Positions 15,418 through 24,405 of a stretch of DNA of 35,509 bases are shown here, in pieces (positions within the stretch are counted from its first letter, which is position 1; each line of letters begins with the position of its first letter). The notes below the pieces were generated by a model. The model saw only the letters and a list, made by a program, of their open reading frames with translations. It made no database searches and had not been told where the DNA came from. Source of the stretch: Omnitrophica bacterium RIFCSPLOWO2_12_FULL_50_11 (GTDB lineage: Bacteria > Omnitrophota > Omnitrophia > Omnitrophales > Danuiimicrobiaceae); contig MHFT01000074.1 of the NCBI GenBank assembly GCA_001804315.1, positions 23,457 to 58,965 of the forward strand. Direction: 5' to 3'. Position numbers and translations under genes: made by a program.

Positions 15418-16536
15418 GTGGAACCAATGAGATATCCTGATACAGAAAACCCCAGCCGTGCTCATTTCTTGCCTGATCCAGTACCATCGTTGGCCGCTCT
15501 CGTGCGCGTGCGTGAGCCAGGAAGCGAAACAAAGACGTTTATTGGCTTAGACCACAATGAACGTCTTGCACCATTTCCAGATTGGTTTGTGGAGCGAATA
15601 CGCCAGTCTGTGGGCAGCGCTTTACTGACAAAGTATCCCGTTCAGGATGAGTTGCATCGTCGGCTTTGTCGCGAGTTCGAGCTTCGGGAGGAACAACTGC
15701 TCTTAACCCCAGGTTCCGACGCTGCCGTTAAAGCCGTTTATCAGGTCTATGTACGCCGGGGCGATCGGATTGTTATTCTAGATCCAACTTACGCGATGTA
15801 TTCCGTCTACGCTCAAATGTTTGGGGGTGAGGCGATTCGGATCTCTTTCGATCGGGAGCTCCGAGTGGACACGGACTTCCTTTTAAGCCGTATCAGCACC
15901 GGCGTACGCCTCGTGATGCTGGCTAATCCGAACCAACCTACGGCGACGTTATTGGATGAGCAAATTCTTAAGCAAGTCATAGATCGAGCGCACGAGATAG
16001 GTGCGCTGGTGGCTGTTGATGAAGCTTACTATCCTTTTTCACATATGACTGTGCTTCCGTGGATCCGGGAAAAAGTGAATCTCGTCGTCATTCGAAGTTT
16101 TTCGAAGGCGGCAGGGCTGGCTGGCCTTCGCATCGGTTTCGTCGCAGGTCACGAGGAGGTGGTGCAAAACCTCTACAAAGTCCGTTCGATTTATGATGTG
16201 AATAGCATGGCGATCCTTTGTGCGGAACAAATATTATCTCATCCAGAAGTTGTCGACGATTACGTAGCACAAGTGGAAGAAGGTAAGCAGTTGTTGGCGG
16301 CGCGAGCGGCGCAGCTTGGACTGGTTGCCTTACCGACCCATACGAATTTTATCTTCCTACGGGTAGGACACCGGTGTGCCCCAGTTGAGTTGGTAGAGAG
16401 GCTGCGTGATCACCGGTACTTAGTTAAAACGGCTCCTGATCATCCTTGCTTGGTAGATTGTATTCGAGTTACGCTAGGGCCACCTGAGTTAATGGCGGCC
16501 TTCGCGGATATACTCGAAGAATTAATGAACACATAA
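15418..16536 (+). CDS. HisC-like class I/II PLP aminotransferase
   Basis: This 372-aa PLP enzyme is of the histidinol-phosphate aminotransferase group. LDHNERLAPFP and KYPVQDELHRRL are typical of the N-terminal region, LTPGSDAAVKAVY contacts the cofactor phosphate, ANPNQPTAT and VDEAYYPF hold the pyridine-contacting Asn and Asp, and Lys230 in RSFSKAAGLAGLRIG is the aldimine lysine. The start is GTG 15418 or ATG 15427; no good ribosome site is seen. The gene overlaps the sulfotransferase by one base (TAATG). It probably makes an amino compound used in a glycan side group. Other HisC-like activities (threonine-phosphate decarboxylase, aromatic aminotransferase) are possible, and genuine histidine synthesis is unlikely here. 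Confidence 0.85.
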   Translation: MEPMRYPDTENPSRAHFLPDPVPSLAALVRVREPGSETKTFIGLDHNERLAPFPDWFVERIRQSVGSALLTKYPVQDELHRRLCREFELREEQLLLTPGSDAAVKAVYQVYVRRGDRIVILDPTYAMYSVYAQMFGGEAIRISFDRELRVDTDFLLSRISTGVRLVMLANPNQPTATLLDEQILKQVIDRAHEIGALVAVDEAYYPFSHMTVLPWIREKVNLVVIRSFSKAAGLAGLRIGFVAGHEEVVQNLYKVRSIYDVNSMAILCAEQILSHPEVVDDYVAQVEEGKQLLAARAAQLGLVALPTHTNFIFLRVGHRCAPVELVERLRDHRYLVKTAPDHPCLVDCIRVTLGPPELMAAFADILEELMNT

Positions 16537-17408
16537 TGGCTATGATTTCTCAAGTCAAATCCGTTATCGATCCAGTGATCGAACACTTTTTCCGTAGTGG
16601 GCGCGACGGGAAGAGCAAGGGCTTGGGGCGATGGTTTGCTCGCGAACCTTATCGGTGGCCCCATCACGTTCTTTTTATTGCCGGTTTGCCGAAATCGGGA
16701 ACGAATTGGATCGCTCAACTTCTCGCATCGGTGCCGGGATATCAATTGCGTTCCGCACATGATCCTCATGACTGTGTTTTGAAGCACGACATCTGCGATG
16801 GTATCTTGAGTCGCTTGCCGTGGCATTTGTACTCGGTACTGAAGTCGCACACAAAGTTTAACGTGGCAAATCTGTCCGTCATTGAAAAATATAATTTGCC
16901 GACTCTTGTGATGTATCGGGACTTGCGGGACCAGTGTGTTTCAAACTATTTTTACATTCTCCATCAACCGGGCCATCGGCATCATCGCTACTACAACGAA
17001 ATCCCAAAAGAAGAAGGATTATGGCACTGCATCGAAACCAAGTTGGAAGGGTATAGATCATGGATCCAAGGGTGGTTACCCATATTGACCGAGCGTCCCG
17101 ATCAGTTTCATGAGGTACGTTATGAGGATTTAAACCGTGAGCCGAATGCTGTTCTGACTCGAGTTCTCGATTTTTATCAAATTCGCCTCGATCCAAAAAA
17201 AATTGCAAGTATGGTGGATCATGTTGCTTCAAAAACGAAATATGATTTGTCCGCTAACCTTCGTGGGCGAAAAGGAACAGCTCGCAAAGGCATTGTCGGC
17301 GACTGGCGTCATCACTTTACGGATGAACAGGTCCGACGGTTCAAGGAGCTGTGCGGAGACTTTCTCATCCAGCTGGGGTACGAGAAAGACCTAAGCTGGG
17401 GCGTGTAA
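16536..17408 (+). CDS. PAPS-dependent sulfotransferase domain protein
   Basis: This 290-aa protein has the cytosolic-sulfotransferase fold signatures. The 5'-phosphosulfate loop GLPKSGTNW is near residues 50-58 with the P-loop Lys53. A 3'-phosphate-binding segment MYRDLRDQCVSNY follows mid-protein, then VRYEDLNREP, and a C-terminal RKGIVGDWRHHFT that matches the family's RKG-x-x-GDW-K motif. It probably places a sulfate on a sugar of the surface glycan. ATG 16536 overlaps the aminotransferase stop by one base. No PAPS synthesis genes are in the window, so PAPS must come from elsewhere. Confidence 0.88.
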   Translation: MAMISQVKSVIDPVIEHFFRSGRDGKSKGLGRWFAREPYRWPHHVLFIAGLPKSGTNWIAQLLASVPGYQLRSAHDPHDCVLKHDICDGILSRLPWHLYSVLKSHTKFNVANLSVIEKYNLPTLVMYRDLRDQCVSNYFYILHQPGHRHHRYYNEIPKEEGLWHCIETKLEGYRSWIQGWLPILTERPDQFHEVRYEDLNREPNAVLTRVLDFYQIRLDPKKIASMVDHVASKTKYDLSANLRGRKGTARKGIVGDWRHHFTDEQVRRFKELCGDFLIQLGYEKDLSWGV

Positions 17409-17433
17409 GAGGGAACGGAGGGGGGGGGATAAC

Positions 17434-18228
17434 ATGGCTGTCGCTGCTTTAATGTTAGGGCGTGGTGGAAGCAAAGGTTTTCCTGAAAAAAATCTCTCTA
17501 TTGTTCTAGGACGTCCGCTCATGGCCTATCCACTTTTAGCGGCCCAAGCAAGTAAATATGTCAGCTACATTTATGTTTCCACAGACTCTGAGGCGATCAT
17601 GGCAGCCGGTCGTCGTTATGGTGCGGAGATTATCGTGCGGCCGCCAGAGCTGTGCACGCCAGAAGCATTGGGTGAAGACGCGTTCGTTCACGGCTACCGC
17701 GTGATTCGTCATCGGCTTTCTGAAAACGGTGAAACGGTCGAGCTCATGGTATTGCTCTTGGCAAACGCGGCGACGGTTACAGGAAGATTAATTGACGAAG
17801 GAATTGAGAAGTTGCGGGCGGATCCAACCCTCGATTCGGCTGTTACGGTATCTCGATACAACATGTGGAGTCCTTTGAGAGCGCGCCGCTTGGCAGAGGA
17901 TGGTTGCTTACATCCTTTTTTTCCATTCGGAGCGTTTGCTGAGTCAAAGACCCTGAGTTCTCATCGCGATTCGCAAGGCGATGTTTACTTTGCTGATATG
18001 GGTGTTTCAGTCGTCCGTCCGCGTTGCTTGGAAGATATAGCGAGTGGTTTACTCCCGCAAAAGTGGATGGGTCGTCGCATCGCTCCGATCCATTCTTGGG
18101 GAGGCTGCGACGTGGATTACGAGTGGCAGATAGCGGGTGTTGAATACTGGTTGCGCAAACAAGGTAGGGAAGCTCCTGTTGATGTGAACTGCGATGAGCC
18201 ACGCACAAGCAGTCTACCGAAAGCATAA
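17434..18228 (+). CDS. legF: acylneuraminate-type cytidylyltransferase (CMP-legionaminate synthetase candidate)
   Basis: This 264-aa enzyme activates a nonulosonic acid with CTP. The GRGGSKGFPEKN loop (residues 9-20) is the CTP-binding signature of CMP-sugar synthetases, followed by YVSTDSEAI and a VYFADMGVSVVRP segment near the active site. The usual 'LQPTSPLR' strand reads LLANAATVTGRL, a variant seen in a distinct subgroup. A strong purine-rich ribosome site (GGAGG within 17415-17429) precedes ATG 17434. It lies outside the main legionaminate operon but is the only complete CMP-sugar synthetase visible, so it is the best LegF candidate. The truncated SpsF-like domain at the left edge is a second cytidylyltransferase. 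Confidence 0.85.
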   Translation: MAVAALMLGRGGSKGFPEKNLSIVLGRPLMAYPLLAAQASKYVSYIYVSTDSEAIMAAGRRYGAEIIVRPPELCTPEALGEDAFVHGYRVIRHRLSENGETVELMVLLLANAATVTGRLIDEGIEKLRADPTLDSAVTVSRYNMWSPLRARRLAEDGCLHPFFPFGAFAESKTLSSHRDSQGDVYFADMGVSVVRPRCLEDIASGLLPQKWMGRRIAPIHSWGGCDVDYEWQIAGVEYWLRKQGREAPVDVNCDEPRTSSLPKA

Positions 18229-19357
18229 TAGTTTTGTTGGGATCCTTGATAAGAATCCCGATGCGGCAATGCAGGCCCGCCGGCGAGTAGAAGGGCTCCG
18301 TGCACGACACGACTTGATGCAACCATTGTCTACAAAGGAACGCATGATTCTTGATCATGTCTTTACTGATTTATTTGAGGACGGTCCGCCTCATGGCGAG
18401 CCACGTTTTGCTCTGAGCACGCAGGTTGCAGCTGAGATTAACTCCTATCCCGATGATCGCGTGCTTCCGAGGTACTTGGTGCATCGGTATCGTTACGAGA
18501 TTTACCCTCAGCGGTATGAACTGGACGGTTTCCCGCCCTATTTACAGATTGAACCAACGTCGGTCTGCAATTATCGTTGCGTTTTTTGCTTTCAGACGGA
18601 TCGATACTTTACGAAAAAATCAAATGGATTTATGGGTCATATGAGCTTGAATCTATTTAAGCGTATTATTGATGAATCCGAAAAACGGGTGGAGTTTCTC
18701 TCGCTGTCATCTCGGGGCGAACCGTTGCTCTGTCGCGAGATCGAGGCGATGCTGGCGTACACACGCGGCAAGTTTTTGAACCTCAAGTTGAATACGAACG
18801 CATCACTCTTAGACGATCGAAAATGTCATGCCATCTTACAGAGTGGGGTGAAAACCGTCGTCTTTTCAGCAGATGAGGCAACAGAGCCTTTCTACAGCCG
18901 GCTCAGGGTTGGAGGTGAATTGAATCGGGTGCTTTCTAATGTAGAGCGTTTTCAACGGATCCGCAAGCAAGAGTATCCGAGTTCACAAATCATTACGCGA
19001 GTTGCGGGAGTGAAATTTCATGATGGGCAGGATCTCAACGCGATGAGCCGTGTTTGGAGCGATTTGGTCGATCAAATCGCATTTGTTACGTATAATCCTT
19101 GGGAAAACGTTTACGAGCGGCCGGTGAGTGAAATCCTGACACCTTGTTCTGATTTGTGGCGCAGGATGTTTATCTGGTGGGACGGAACCGTCAATCCATG
19201 TGATGTCGATTACAAATCCACGCTATCGGTCGGGCGGGTGCAAGACTGTTCCCTGAGTAATCTGTGGACTTCCGAGGCCTATCGCAATTTACGCGCCATT
19301 CACTTGAATAAGAAACGCAGCGCCAAATTGCCGTGCAAACGGTGTGTGGTCGTCTAG
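18194..19357 (+). CDS. radical SAM / SPASM-domain protein
   Basis: The cluster-binding motif CNYRCVFC places Cys125, Cys129 and Cys132 after an N-terminal extension of ~120 residues. LSSRGEPLL (the 'GE' SAM contact) and LNTNASLL follow, as in a radical SAM partial barrel. The C-terminus has WWDGTVNPCDVDY, and ends in CKRCVVV, fitting a SPASM-type auxiliary Fe-S domain. The substrate is unknown; in glycan loci such proteins may modify sugars or side groups. The ATG lies 35 bp inside legF. The unusual N-terminal extension rich in charged residues has no recognised domain. Confidence 0.85.
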   Translation: MSHAQAVYRKHNSFVGILDKNPDAAMQARRRVEGLRARHDLMQPLSTKERMILDHVFTDLFEDGPPHGEPRFALSTQVAAEINSYPDDRVLPRYLVHRYRYEIYPQRYELDGFPPYLQIEPTSVCNYRCVFCFQTDRYFTKKSNGFMGHMSLNLFKRIIDESEKRVEFLSLSSRGEPLLCREIEAMLAYTRGKFLNLKLNTNASLLDDRKCHAILQSGVKTVVFSADEATEPFYSRLRVGGELNRVLSNVERFQRIRKQEYPSSQIITRVAGVKFHDGQDLNAMSRVWSDLVDQIAFVTYNPWENVYERPVSEILTPCSDLWRRMFIWWDGTVNPCDVDYKSTLSVGRVQDCSLSNLWTSEAYRNLRAIHLNKKRSAKLPCKRCVVV

Positions 19358-19427
19358 GATTGATACGATGGGAGAAGGTCACGGTCATTCGGAAGAAGCC
19401 GCGTTCGTGAACTGATTTTGTTCAGTT

Positions 19428-20250
19428 ATGAAGCAAAAGTTATTCGATATGGCGATTGCTCCTTTGACGTGGATGTTTCGTAAGGCGAATGCGGCCAATG
19501 TAAGGTTTCTTCAAAGTGCAAATCCAGTCTTCACCATTCCCGTAGACGGCGGGTCCGTCCGGTTTTTTTGCCCCAACGATCTAACGTTCTGGCGGGCAAG
19601 AACCCTTTTAACCAAGGAACCAGATACGATTAGCTGGATCGACTCTTTTGCAAAGGACGACGTTCTGTATGACATTGGTGCGAATGTTGGCATCTACTCC
19701 GTATATGCCGCTGTGAGAGGATTGAAGGTGTTCGCGTTCGAACCGGAATCCCAAAACTACGCCGTGTTGAATCGGAACATTTATCTCAATAAGATCCAAG
19801 ATCGTGTCATTGCCTACAACGTAGCGATCAGTGATGTAAAAGATACCGGATATTTGAATATCCGACAGCTGACAGCAGGGGCCTGCGCTGAATAATTTTG
19901 GGGAGAACGTGGATTACAACAAAAAAACGTTCGAGCCGGTTTTTAAACAAGCCGTCCTGTCATACCCACTCGATTTATTTATTGAAGAGTACCGTCTTCC
20001 ATCTCCGACACATATTAAGATTGACGTGGATGGGTTAGAAAGGTTGATCGTATCAGGCATGTCTCGAACATTGGCTGCCGCGTCTTTAAAGAGTGTGTTG
20101 ATTGAACTGAACACAAAATTGGATGAGGATATGGAGGTGGTGGATATCATGTCGGGTTATCGCTTTCAAGTGGTGAGCAGATTTCGCGCTCCTGAATTCG
20201 ACTCTTCGGAGTATCGATACATTTACAACTTTATATTTCGGCGTGATTAG
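19428..20250 (+). pseudogene. FkbM-family methyltransferase interrupted by a frameshift
   Basis: Two consecutive frames encode one FkbM methyltransferase. The first (19428-19895) contains YDIGANVGIYS (SAM motif I) and FAFEPES, then runs into a stop after 'LTAGACAE'. The second frame, one base shifted, reads ALNNFGENVDYN from 19887 and continues IKIDVDGLE and SVLIELNTK to 20250. Removing one C from the CC pair at 19882-19883 joins the frames into a normal ~273-aa protein. It could be a true inactivating mutation, a sequencing error, or phase-variable switching (GGGGCC is a short run). O-methylation of a sugar is the usual role of the family. Confidence 0.85.
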
Positions 20251-20252
20251 AG

Positions 20253-21197
20253 ATGGCTAAGATTTTGGTTTCATCCGCGTCGTTTGATCTCGAGAACAAT
20301 GCAGCGCTTATGTCGCTAAAAAAAAGCGGCTTCGAAATTCTGATGAATCCATACAGCCGCGTTCTTAGCGAAGATGAAGTGTTAGCACTTGTGCAAGATG
20401 GTGTGGTGGGCATGATCGCAGATTTGGAACCTCTAACCCGTCGCGTCCTCGCCGCATCCAAATGCTTGAAAGTGATCTCCCGCTTAGGAACAGGGCTGGA
20501 CAATATTGATTTGAACGCAATCGAGGAGTATCAAATTCAAACGTACACGACCCCCGAAGCACCGGTCCAAGCAGTAGCCGAATTAACCCTTGCGCTCATT
20601 TTGTCTGTGCTGCGCCGCGTGACCGAGGCAGATCGAGATCTGAAGTCCGGTCGGTGGAAACCGCTGATGGGTCGACTCCTTTCTCACCGGAACGTCGGCG
20701 TGATTGGATATGGGCGTATCGGAAAACGTGTGGCTGAGTTGCTGCGTGCTTTTGGGGCAAAGGTGCTCGTGACCGACAAGCAACCAGTTGATACTGAAGG
20801 TGAGATTGAGTACTGTTCTTTTGAAGAAATCATTTCGAATTCTGACGTGCTCACGTTGCACGTGCCGTATGATTCATCAACCCACCGCCTGATCACGAGA
20901 CAAGTGCTCGAGAAGATGAAAGGGGGGTCGATTCTCATCAATACGTCCAGGGGAAAAGTCGTCGATGAAGAAGCGCTCTACGAGGTGTTGGTATCCGGCC
21001 ATTTGGCCGGCGCCGGACTGGATACCTTCGCCACAGAACCTTACTCCGGCCCGCTTATGTCGTTGTCTCAGGTTGTTTTAACACCTCATATGGGTTCATA
21101 CGCCCTGGAAACGAGAAAACAAATGGAACGCGAAGCAGCAGAGAATTTGGTCAAAGGACTGATGGCTCCACGGGTGAAAGTAACCGCAGCATCCTAG
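20253..21197 (+). CDS. D-2-hydroxyacid dehydrogenase (SerA-like)
   Basis: This 314-aa NAD-dependent dehydrogenase has the domains of the D-isomer-specific family. The catalytic residues are Arg233 (NTSRGKVVDE), Glu262 (ATEPYSGP) and His279 (TPHMGSYA); the nucleotide loop is VIGYGRIGKRV. It lacks the C-terminal ACT domain of full-length SerA. It starts 2 bp after the FkbM stop. In glycan loci such enzymes often provide or consume small 2-oxo/2-hydroxy acids used as acyl or amino-alcohol side groups. A link with the HisC-like aminotransferase is inferred only from proximity. Confidence 0.88.
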   Translation: MAKILVSSASFDLENNAALMSLKKSGFEILMNPYSRVLSEDEVLALVQDGVVGMIADLEPLTRRVLAASKCLKVISRLGTGLDNIDLNAIEEYQIQTYTTPEAPVQAVAELTLALILSVLRRVTEADRDLKSGRWKPLMGRLLSHRNVGVIGYGRIGKRVAELLRAFGAKVLVTDKQPVDTEGEIEYCSFEEIISNSDVLTLHVPYDSSTHRLITRQVLEKMKGGSILINTSRGKVVDEEALYEVLVSGHLAGAGLDTFATEPYSGPLMSLSQVVLTPHMGSYALETRKQMEREAAENLVKGLMAPRVKVTAAS

Positions 21198-21240
21198 GCT
21201 TTCTTTTAATTAGGGTTGCTTACAGAAAGGGCGTTGTGAA

Positions 21241-22173
21241 ATGACTAAAACGTGTGCGATCGTTTGTGGGGGGAGTGGGTTCCTCGGGAGTCATGTGGCC
21301 GATGCGTTATCGGAAGCGGGATTTCGAGTAAAAATCTTTGATCTGAAACCGTCTCCTTATCTGAGAGATGATCAAGATATGATTGTGGGCGATTTAATGG
21401 ATTTGCAGGATGTGGTTCGGGCGGCTGAAAATTGTCAGTATGTCTACAATTTCGTTGGGATCTCAAGTATCGAGGAAGCCAAGGACAGGCCGTTAGAGAC
21501 GGTCAGACTCAATATTTTGGGAAATGTCCACGCCCTAGAAGCAGCACGGCAGTCGGGTGCGAAACGCTTCATCTATGCGAGCAGCGTTTATGTTTACTCT
21601 GAAGCGGGGTCCTTCTACCGAGTCGGAAAACAGGCGTCGGAGCGATTTGTGGAAGCGTACCACGAACGGTATGGTTTGGATTACACGATTTTGCGCTACG
21701 CTTCTCTTTACGGACGAAGATCCAATGAGCGCAATGGCATTTACCGACTTTTAAAGCAAGCCTTGGAACAGAAATCGATTACCTATGAAGGGAGCGCGGA
21801 CGCGGTTCGCGAGTATATCCACGTGACGGATGCCGCGCGTCTGAGCGTTGAAATCTTGGAAGACAGTTATGCAAATCGCCACTTGATTCTAACCGGCCAG
21901 GAGCGATTGCCGGTTAAAAGCTTGATGAGGATGATCGCGGAGATGATTCCTGGCGGAGTGGAACTTCATTTTGGCAATAAAAAGGAGGATGGCCACTACG
22001 ATGTGACCCCCTATGCGTTTCAACCGAAACTCGGTCATAAATTGATCTCCACGGATTATGTGGATTTGGGACAAGGACTTTTGGATTGCCTGAGCGATCT
22101 ACATGAACGCCTGCATCTTGCTGAACCCCCTGACATCAAACAGTTTATCAGGACTAATGAAGTCGCTGAATGA
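21241..22173 (+). CDS. NAD-dependent sugar epimerase/dehydratase (extended SDR)
   Basis: This 310-aa extended SDR has the GGSGFLGSH cofactor loop, YASSVYVYSE with a YRVGK (Tyr-x3-Lys) active site, and RYASLYGRRS. Compared with typical family members, the region before the active-site Tyr is short (SEAGSFYRVGK). The C-terminal substrate domain is less conserved, so the substrate cannot be called. It acts on nucleotide sugars in the cytoplasm. ATG 21241 has AGAAAGG at 21224-21230 as a plausible ribosome site. Confidence 0.87.
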   Translation: MTKTCAIVCGGSGFLGSHVADALSEAGFRVKIFDLKPSPYLRDDQDMIVGDLMDLQDVVRAAENCQYVYNFVGISSIEEAKDRPLETVRLNILGNVHALEAARQSGAKRFIYASSVYVYSEAGSFYRVGKQASERFVEAYHERYGLDYTILRYASLYGRRSNERNGIYRLLKQALEQKSITYEGSADAVREYIHVTDAARLSVEILEDSYANRHLILTGQERLPVKSLMRMIAEMIPGGVELHFGNKKEDGHYDVTPYAFQPKLGHKLISTDYVDLGQGLLDCLSDLHERLHLAEPPDIKQFIRTNEVAE

Positions 22174-22238
22174 GACATGGATATGACATTCACGTTTTGG
22201 TGTCTGAGCACGTGTAGAATCATGTAGAGAGATTATTG

Positions 22239-22327
22239 ACCAAGGAAACTTTAAGCTCTCTCGTCCTCTGGCCGATCGCTTTTAGCAGCATGTCTTAGTG
22301 GGTGTGTGCCGCTTCATTTTCCTTGGT
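22239..22327. repeat. inverted repeat in the 201-bp intergenic gap
   Basis: ACCAAGGAAA (22239-22248) and TTTCCTTGGT (22318-22327) form a perfect 10-bp inverted repeat spaced by 69 bp. No target duplication was found at its borders, and no gene or clear promoter is visible in 22174-22374. It may be a decayed MITE-like remnant or a regulatory hairpin. Confidence 0.4.
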
Positions 22328-22374
22328 GTATCGATGATCTCGAGAAGCGTTCTAATGGCTAATACATACCGTCC

Positions 22375-24405
22375 ATGAAGATTCTGGCTGTTTTTGATCG
22401 TTGCGTTCAATTAAGAGGTCTAAAGAAAATAGACATGAGGAATCACGGGAGCGTTGTAGATATTTTTTCTCTTACGTCCGATGCGTCACTCGTCGAACGG
22501 ATGAAACGTGAATTAACAGAACGAAATGTTGGATCCGTCGGCTGTCTGAATTCCGCCAAATTAATCGATGAACATGTCACCCGTTTGCGGGAAGGCTTAT
22601 GCAGTTGGACGGCAAAGGTAGGCGGGACGAAGGTTCAAGGCAAGACCGTCAAAGAGTGGTTTGAGTTACCTGGAGAGCGCGTTAGTACCTGGTGGTTTGG
22701 ATTGCTTTCCGAAAAGAATAACTTCAAGACCGCTGCTTTTTTAAAAGTTGCGCAGCTTCATGCATTGCAAGAGGTGATGGCGCAGGGTGGTTACCACCTG
22801 TGTATGGTAGGCGTTTTGGACCAGGATTTGCGCCGATCCATTTGGAATTTAGGCGCGGCGCTTAAGATCGAGATCAAATTCATTCCCGCGGTTCCACCCC
22901 GAAATTTTAAGCGGAGGGTCAGATCCATTTTGGAAAGTTTCGGACTGCTGGGAGATTTGTGCCTAGGTATGGTTTACTGGTTTCAATTTTTATGGCGGGG
23001 ATTTATGGCTCGGAGACTTTTAGGTTCGCGTACCGACCGCCTGCCGCATTCCGATGCGCTATTTTTTGTCAGTTATTTCCGAGGCTCCGACGGAACAACT
23101 GCTCGACAAGGTGTCTACCGAAATGAGTATGCGTCGGCGCTTCAAGAAAAATTGAAAGAATTGCATATTCCAATTGTGTGGTTGTTTCGATGTTTGCGAC
23201 CTCCTGGTTCCGACTTTTATGGAATGCTTTCTCTCGCAAAACATTTTGCGAGGAACGGAGAAAAACTTTTCGTGTTGGAGGAGTTCTTGACGTTCAAAGA
23301 CGCGGTGAGGAGTCTCGCTCTGTGGCTTCAGCAGGTGTTTTTGAGCACCTATCTTTATGGGCATTTGGATCGGTCCTGTTTACTTTCCGAACCTATTGGA
23401 GCTGCAGCGGAGCCGGTGATCAAGTCGTTATGGAACGAATCTTTTCGGATTTATTCTGGTTTGGACGGAATCCTCAATTACTTTTCCTTTAGAGGAGCGT
23501 TTCGCGGGGTCCCGCGTATTACCGACTGTCTTTACTTTGCAGAGATGCATGCTTGGGAGAAAGCGTTAAATGCAGCCAAAAAAAAAGAAAAACCCGAGAT
23601 CCGGACCATAGGTTTCCAACACAGCAGTGTCTCACGGAACTATTTTCCTTACTTTTATGCTCCAAGCGAAACGACGGTGCGTCGGGAAACCCAAGATGTG
23701 CCTCTGCCTGACGTGCTTGCATGTAACGGTGAACTTACGTGTGCACGTCTGTCCGAGTCGGGCTATCCAAACCTTACCCCGGTTGAGGCGGTGCGTCATT
23801 TGTATTTAGATGAACCGCTGTCGTGCGAGCTTCCTACTCGCGCAAATGGACCCATTTTATTGGTTGCGGGTTCCATTGACAGGGCTGAGGCAGGTGCTTT
23901 GGTTGCGCTTGTCTATGGAGCTTTTCCGAAATCGGAGCAATTCGAGATCTGGTTCAAGGGGCATCCCTCGATGCCGTTTGAACCGGTCTTCCTGGAAAGC
24001 GGTATTGACGTGCGCAAGACGGGTTATAAGATTTGCGACAATGATGAGGTAAATTGCCTCAGAGACGTTTGGATCGTCTTGGTTCCCTCCAGTTCGGTTG
24101 CAATCGAAGCATTAGCATTCGGATGCGAAGTGATCGTTCCGGTCTTTCCAGATTCTGTATGCATGAACCCCTTGGTCGGTTACGAAGAGTATTGTCACAA
24201 GGTAACGTGCATCGAAGAGCTCCGGGTGACCATTGAAGGAATCATAAGTGGCAAGGCTGTGAACAACACGGATGAAAAGAAGCTGTTTACGAGACGATAT
24301 TGGGATTTGGACCGAAAGATGCCCAAATGGGAAAACTTGTTGAGACGATACCGCATAGATCAGGTCGATCATGTCAAAAGTAAGCGTCATTATTCCTACG
24401 TATAA
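22375..24405 (+). CDS. large surface-carbohydrate biosynthesis protein (TIGR04326/LIC-type candidate)
   Basis: This is a 676-aa protein with no sure function. The middle and C-terminal parts (YSGLDGILNYF, AEMHAWEKALNAA, IGFQHSSVSRNYFPYF, LPDVLACNGE, FEIWFKGHPSMPF, VPSSSVAIEALAFG) resemble the 'surface carbohydrate biosynthesis protein' family first named in Leptospira O-antigen loci and carry a GT-B-like donor loop. A hydrophobic segment, LCLGMVYWFQFLW, lies near residues 200-212. It is unrelated by obvious motifs to the paralogue pair at 9831-15350. The next gene's start lies 35 bp inside it. I infer a glycosyltransferase acting on the nonulosonate-containing glycan; the family assignment is from memory of the sequence pattern. 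Confidence 0.7.
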   Translation: MKILAVFDRCVQLRGLKKIDMRNHGSVVDIFSLTSDASLVERMKRELTERNVGSVGCLNSAKLIDEHVTRLREGLCSWTAKVGGTKVQGKTVKEWFELPGERVSTWWFGLLSEKNNFKTAAFLKVAQLHALQEVMAQGGYHLCMVGVLDQDLRRSIWNLGAALKIEIKFIPAVPPRNFKRRVRSILESFGLLGDLCLGMVYWFQFLWRGFMARRLLGSRTDRLPHSDALFFVSYFRGSDGTTARQGVYRNEYASALQEKLKELHIPIVWLFRCLRPPGSDFYGMLSLAKHFARNGEKLFVLEEFLTFKDAVRSLALWLQQVFLSTYLYGHLDRSCLLSEPIGAAAEPVIKSLWNESFRIYSGLDGILNYFSFRGAFRGVPRITDCLYFAEMHAWEKALNAAKKKEKPEIRTIGFQHSSVSRNYFPYFYAPSETTVRRETQDVPLPDVLACNGELTCARLSESGYPNLTPVEAVRHLYLDEPLSCELPTRANGPILLVAGSIDRAEAGALVALVYGAFPKSEQFEIWFKGHPSMPFEPVFLESGIDVRKTGYKICDNDEVNCLRDVWIVLVPSSSVAIEALAFGCEVIVPVFPDSVCMNPLVGYEEYCHKVTCIEELRVTIEGIISGKAVNNTDEKKLFTRRYWDLDRKMPKWENLLRRYRIDQVDHVKSKRHYSYV

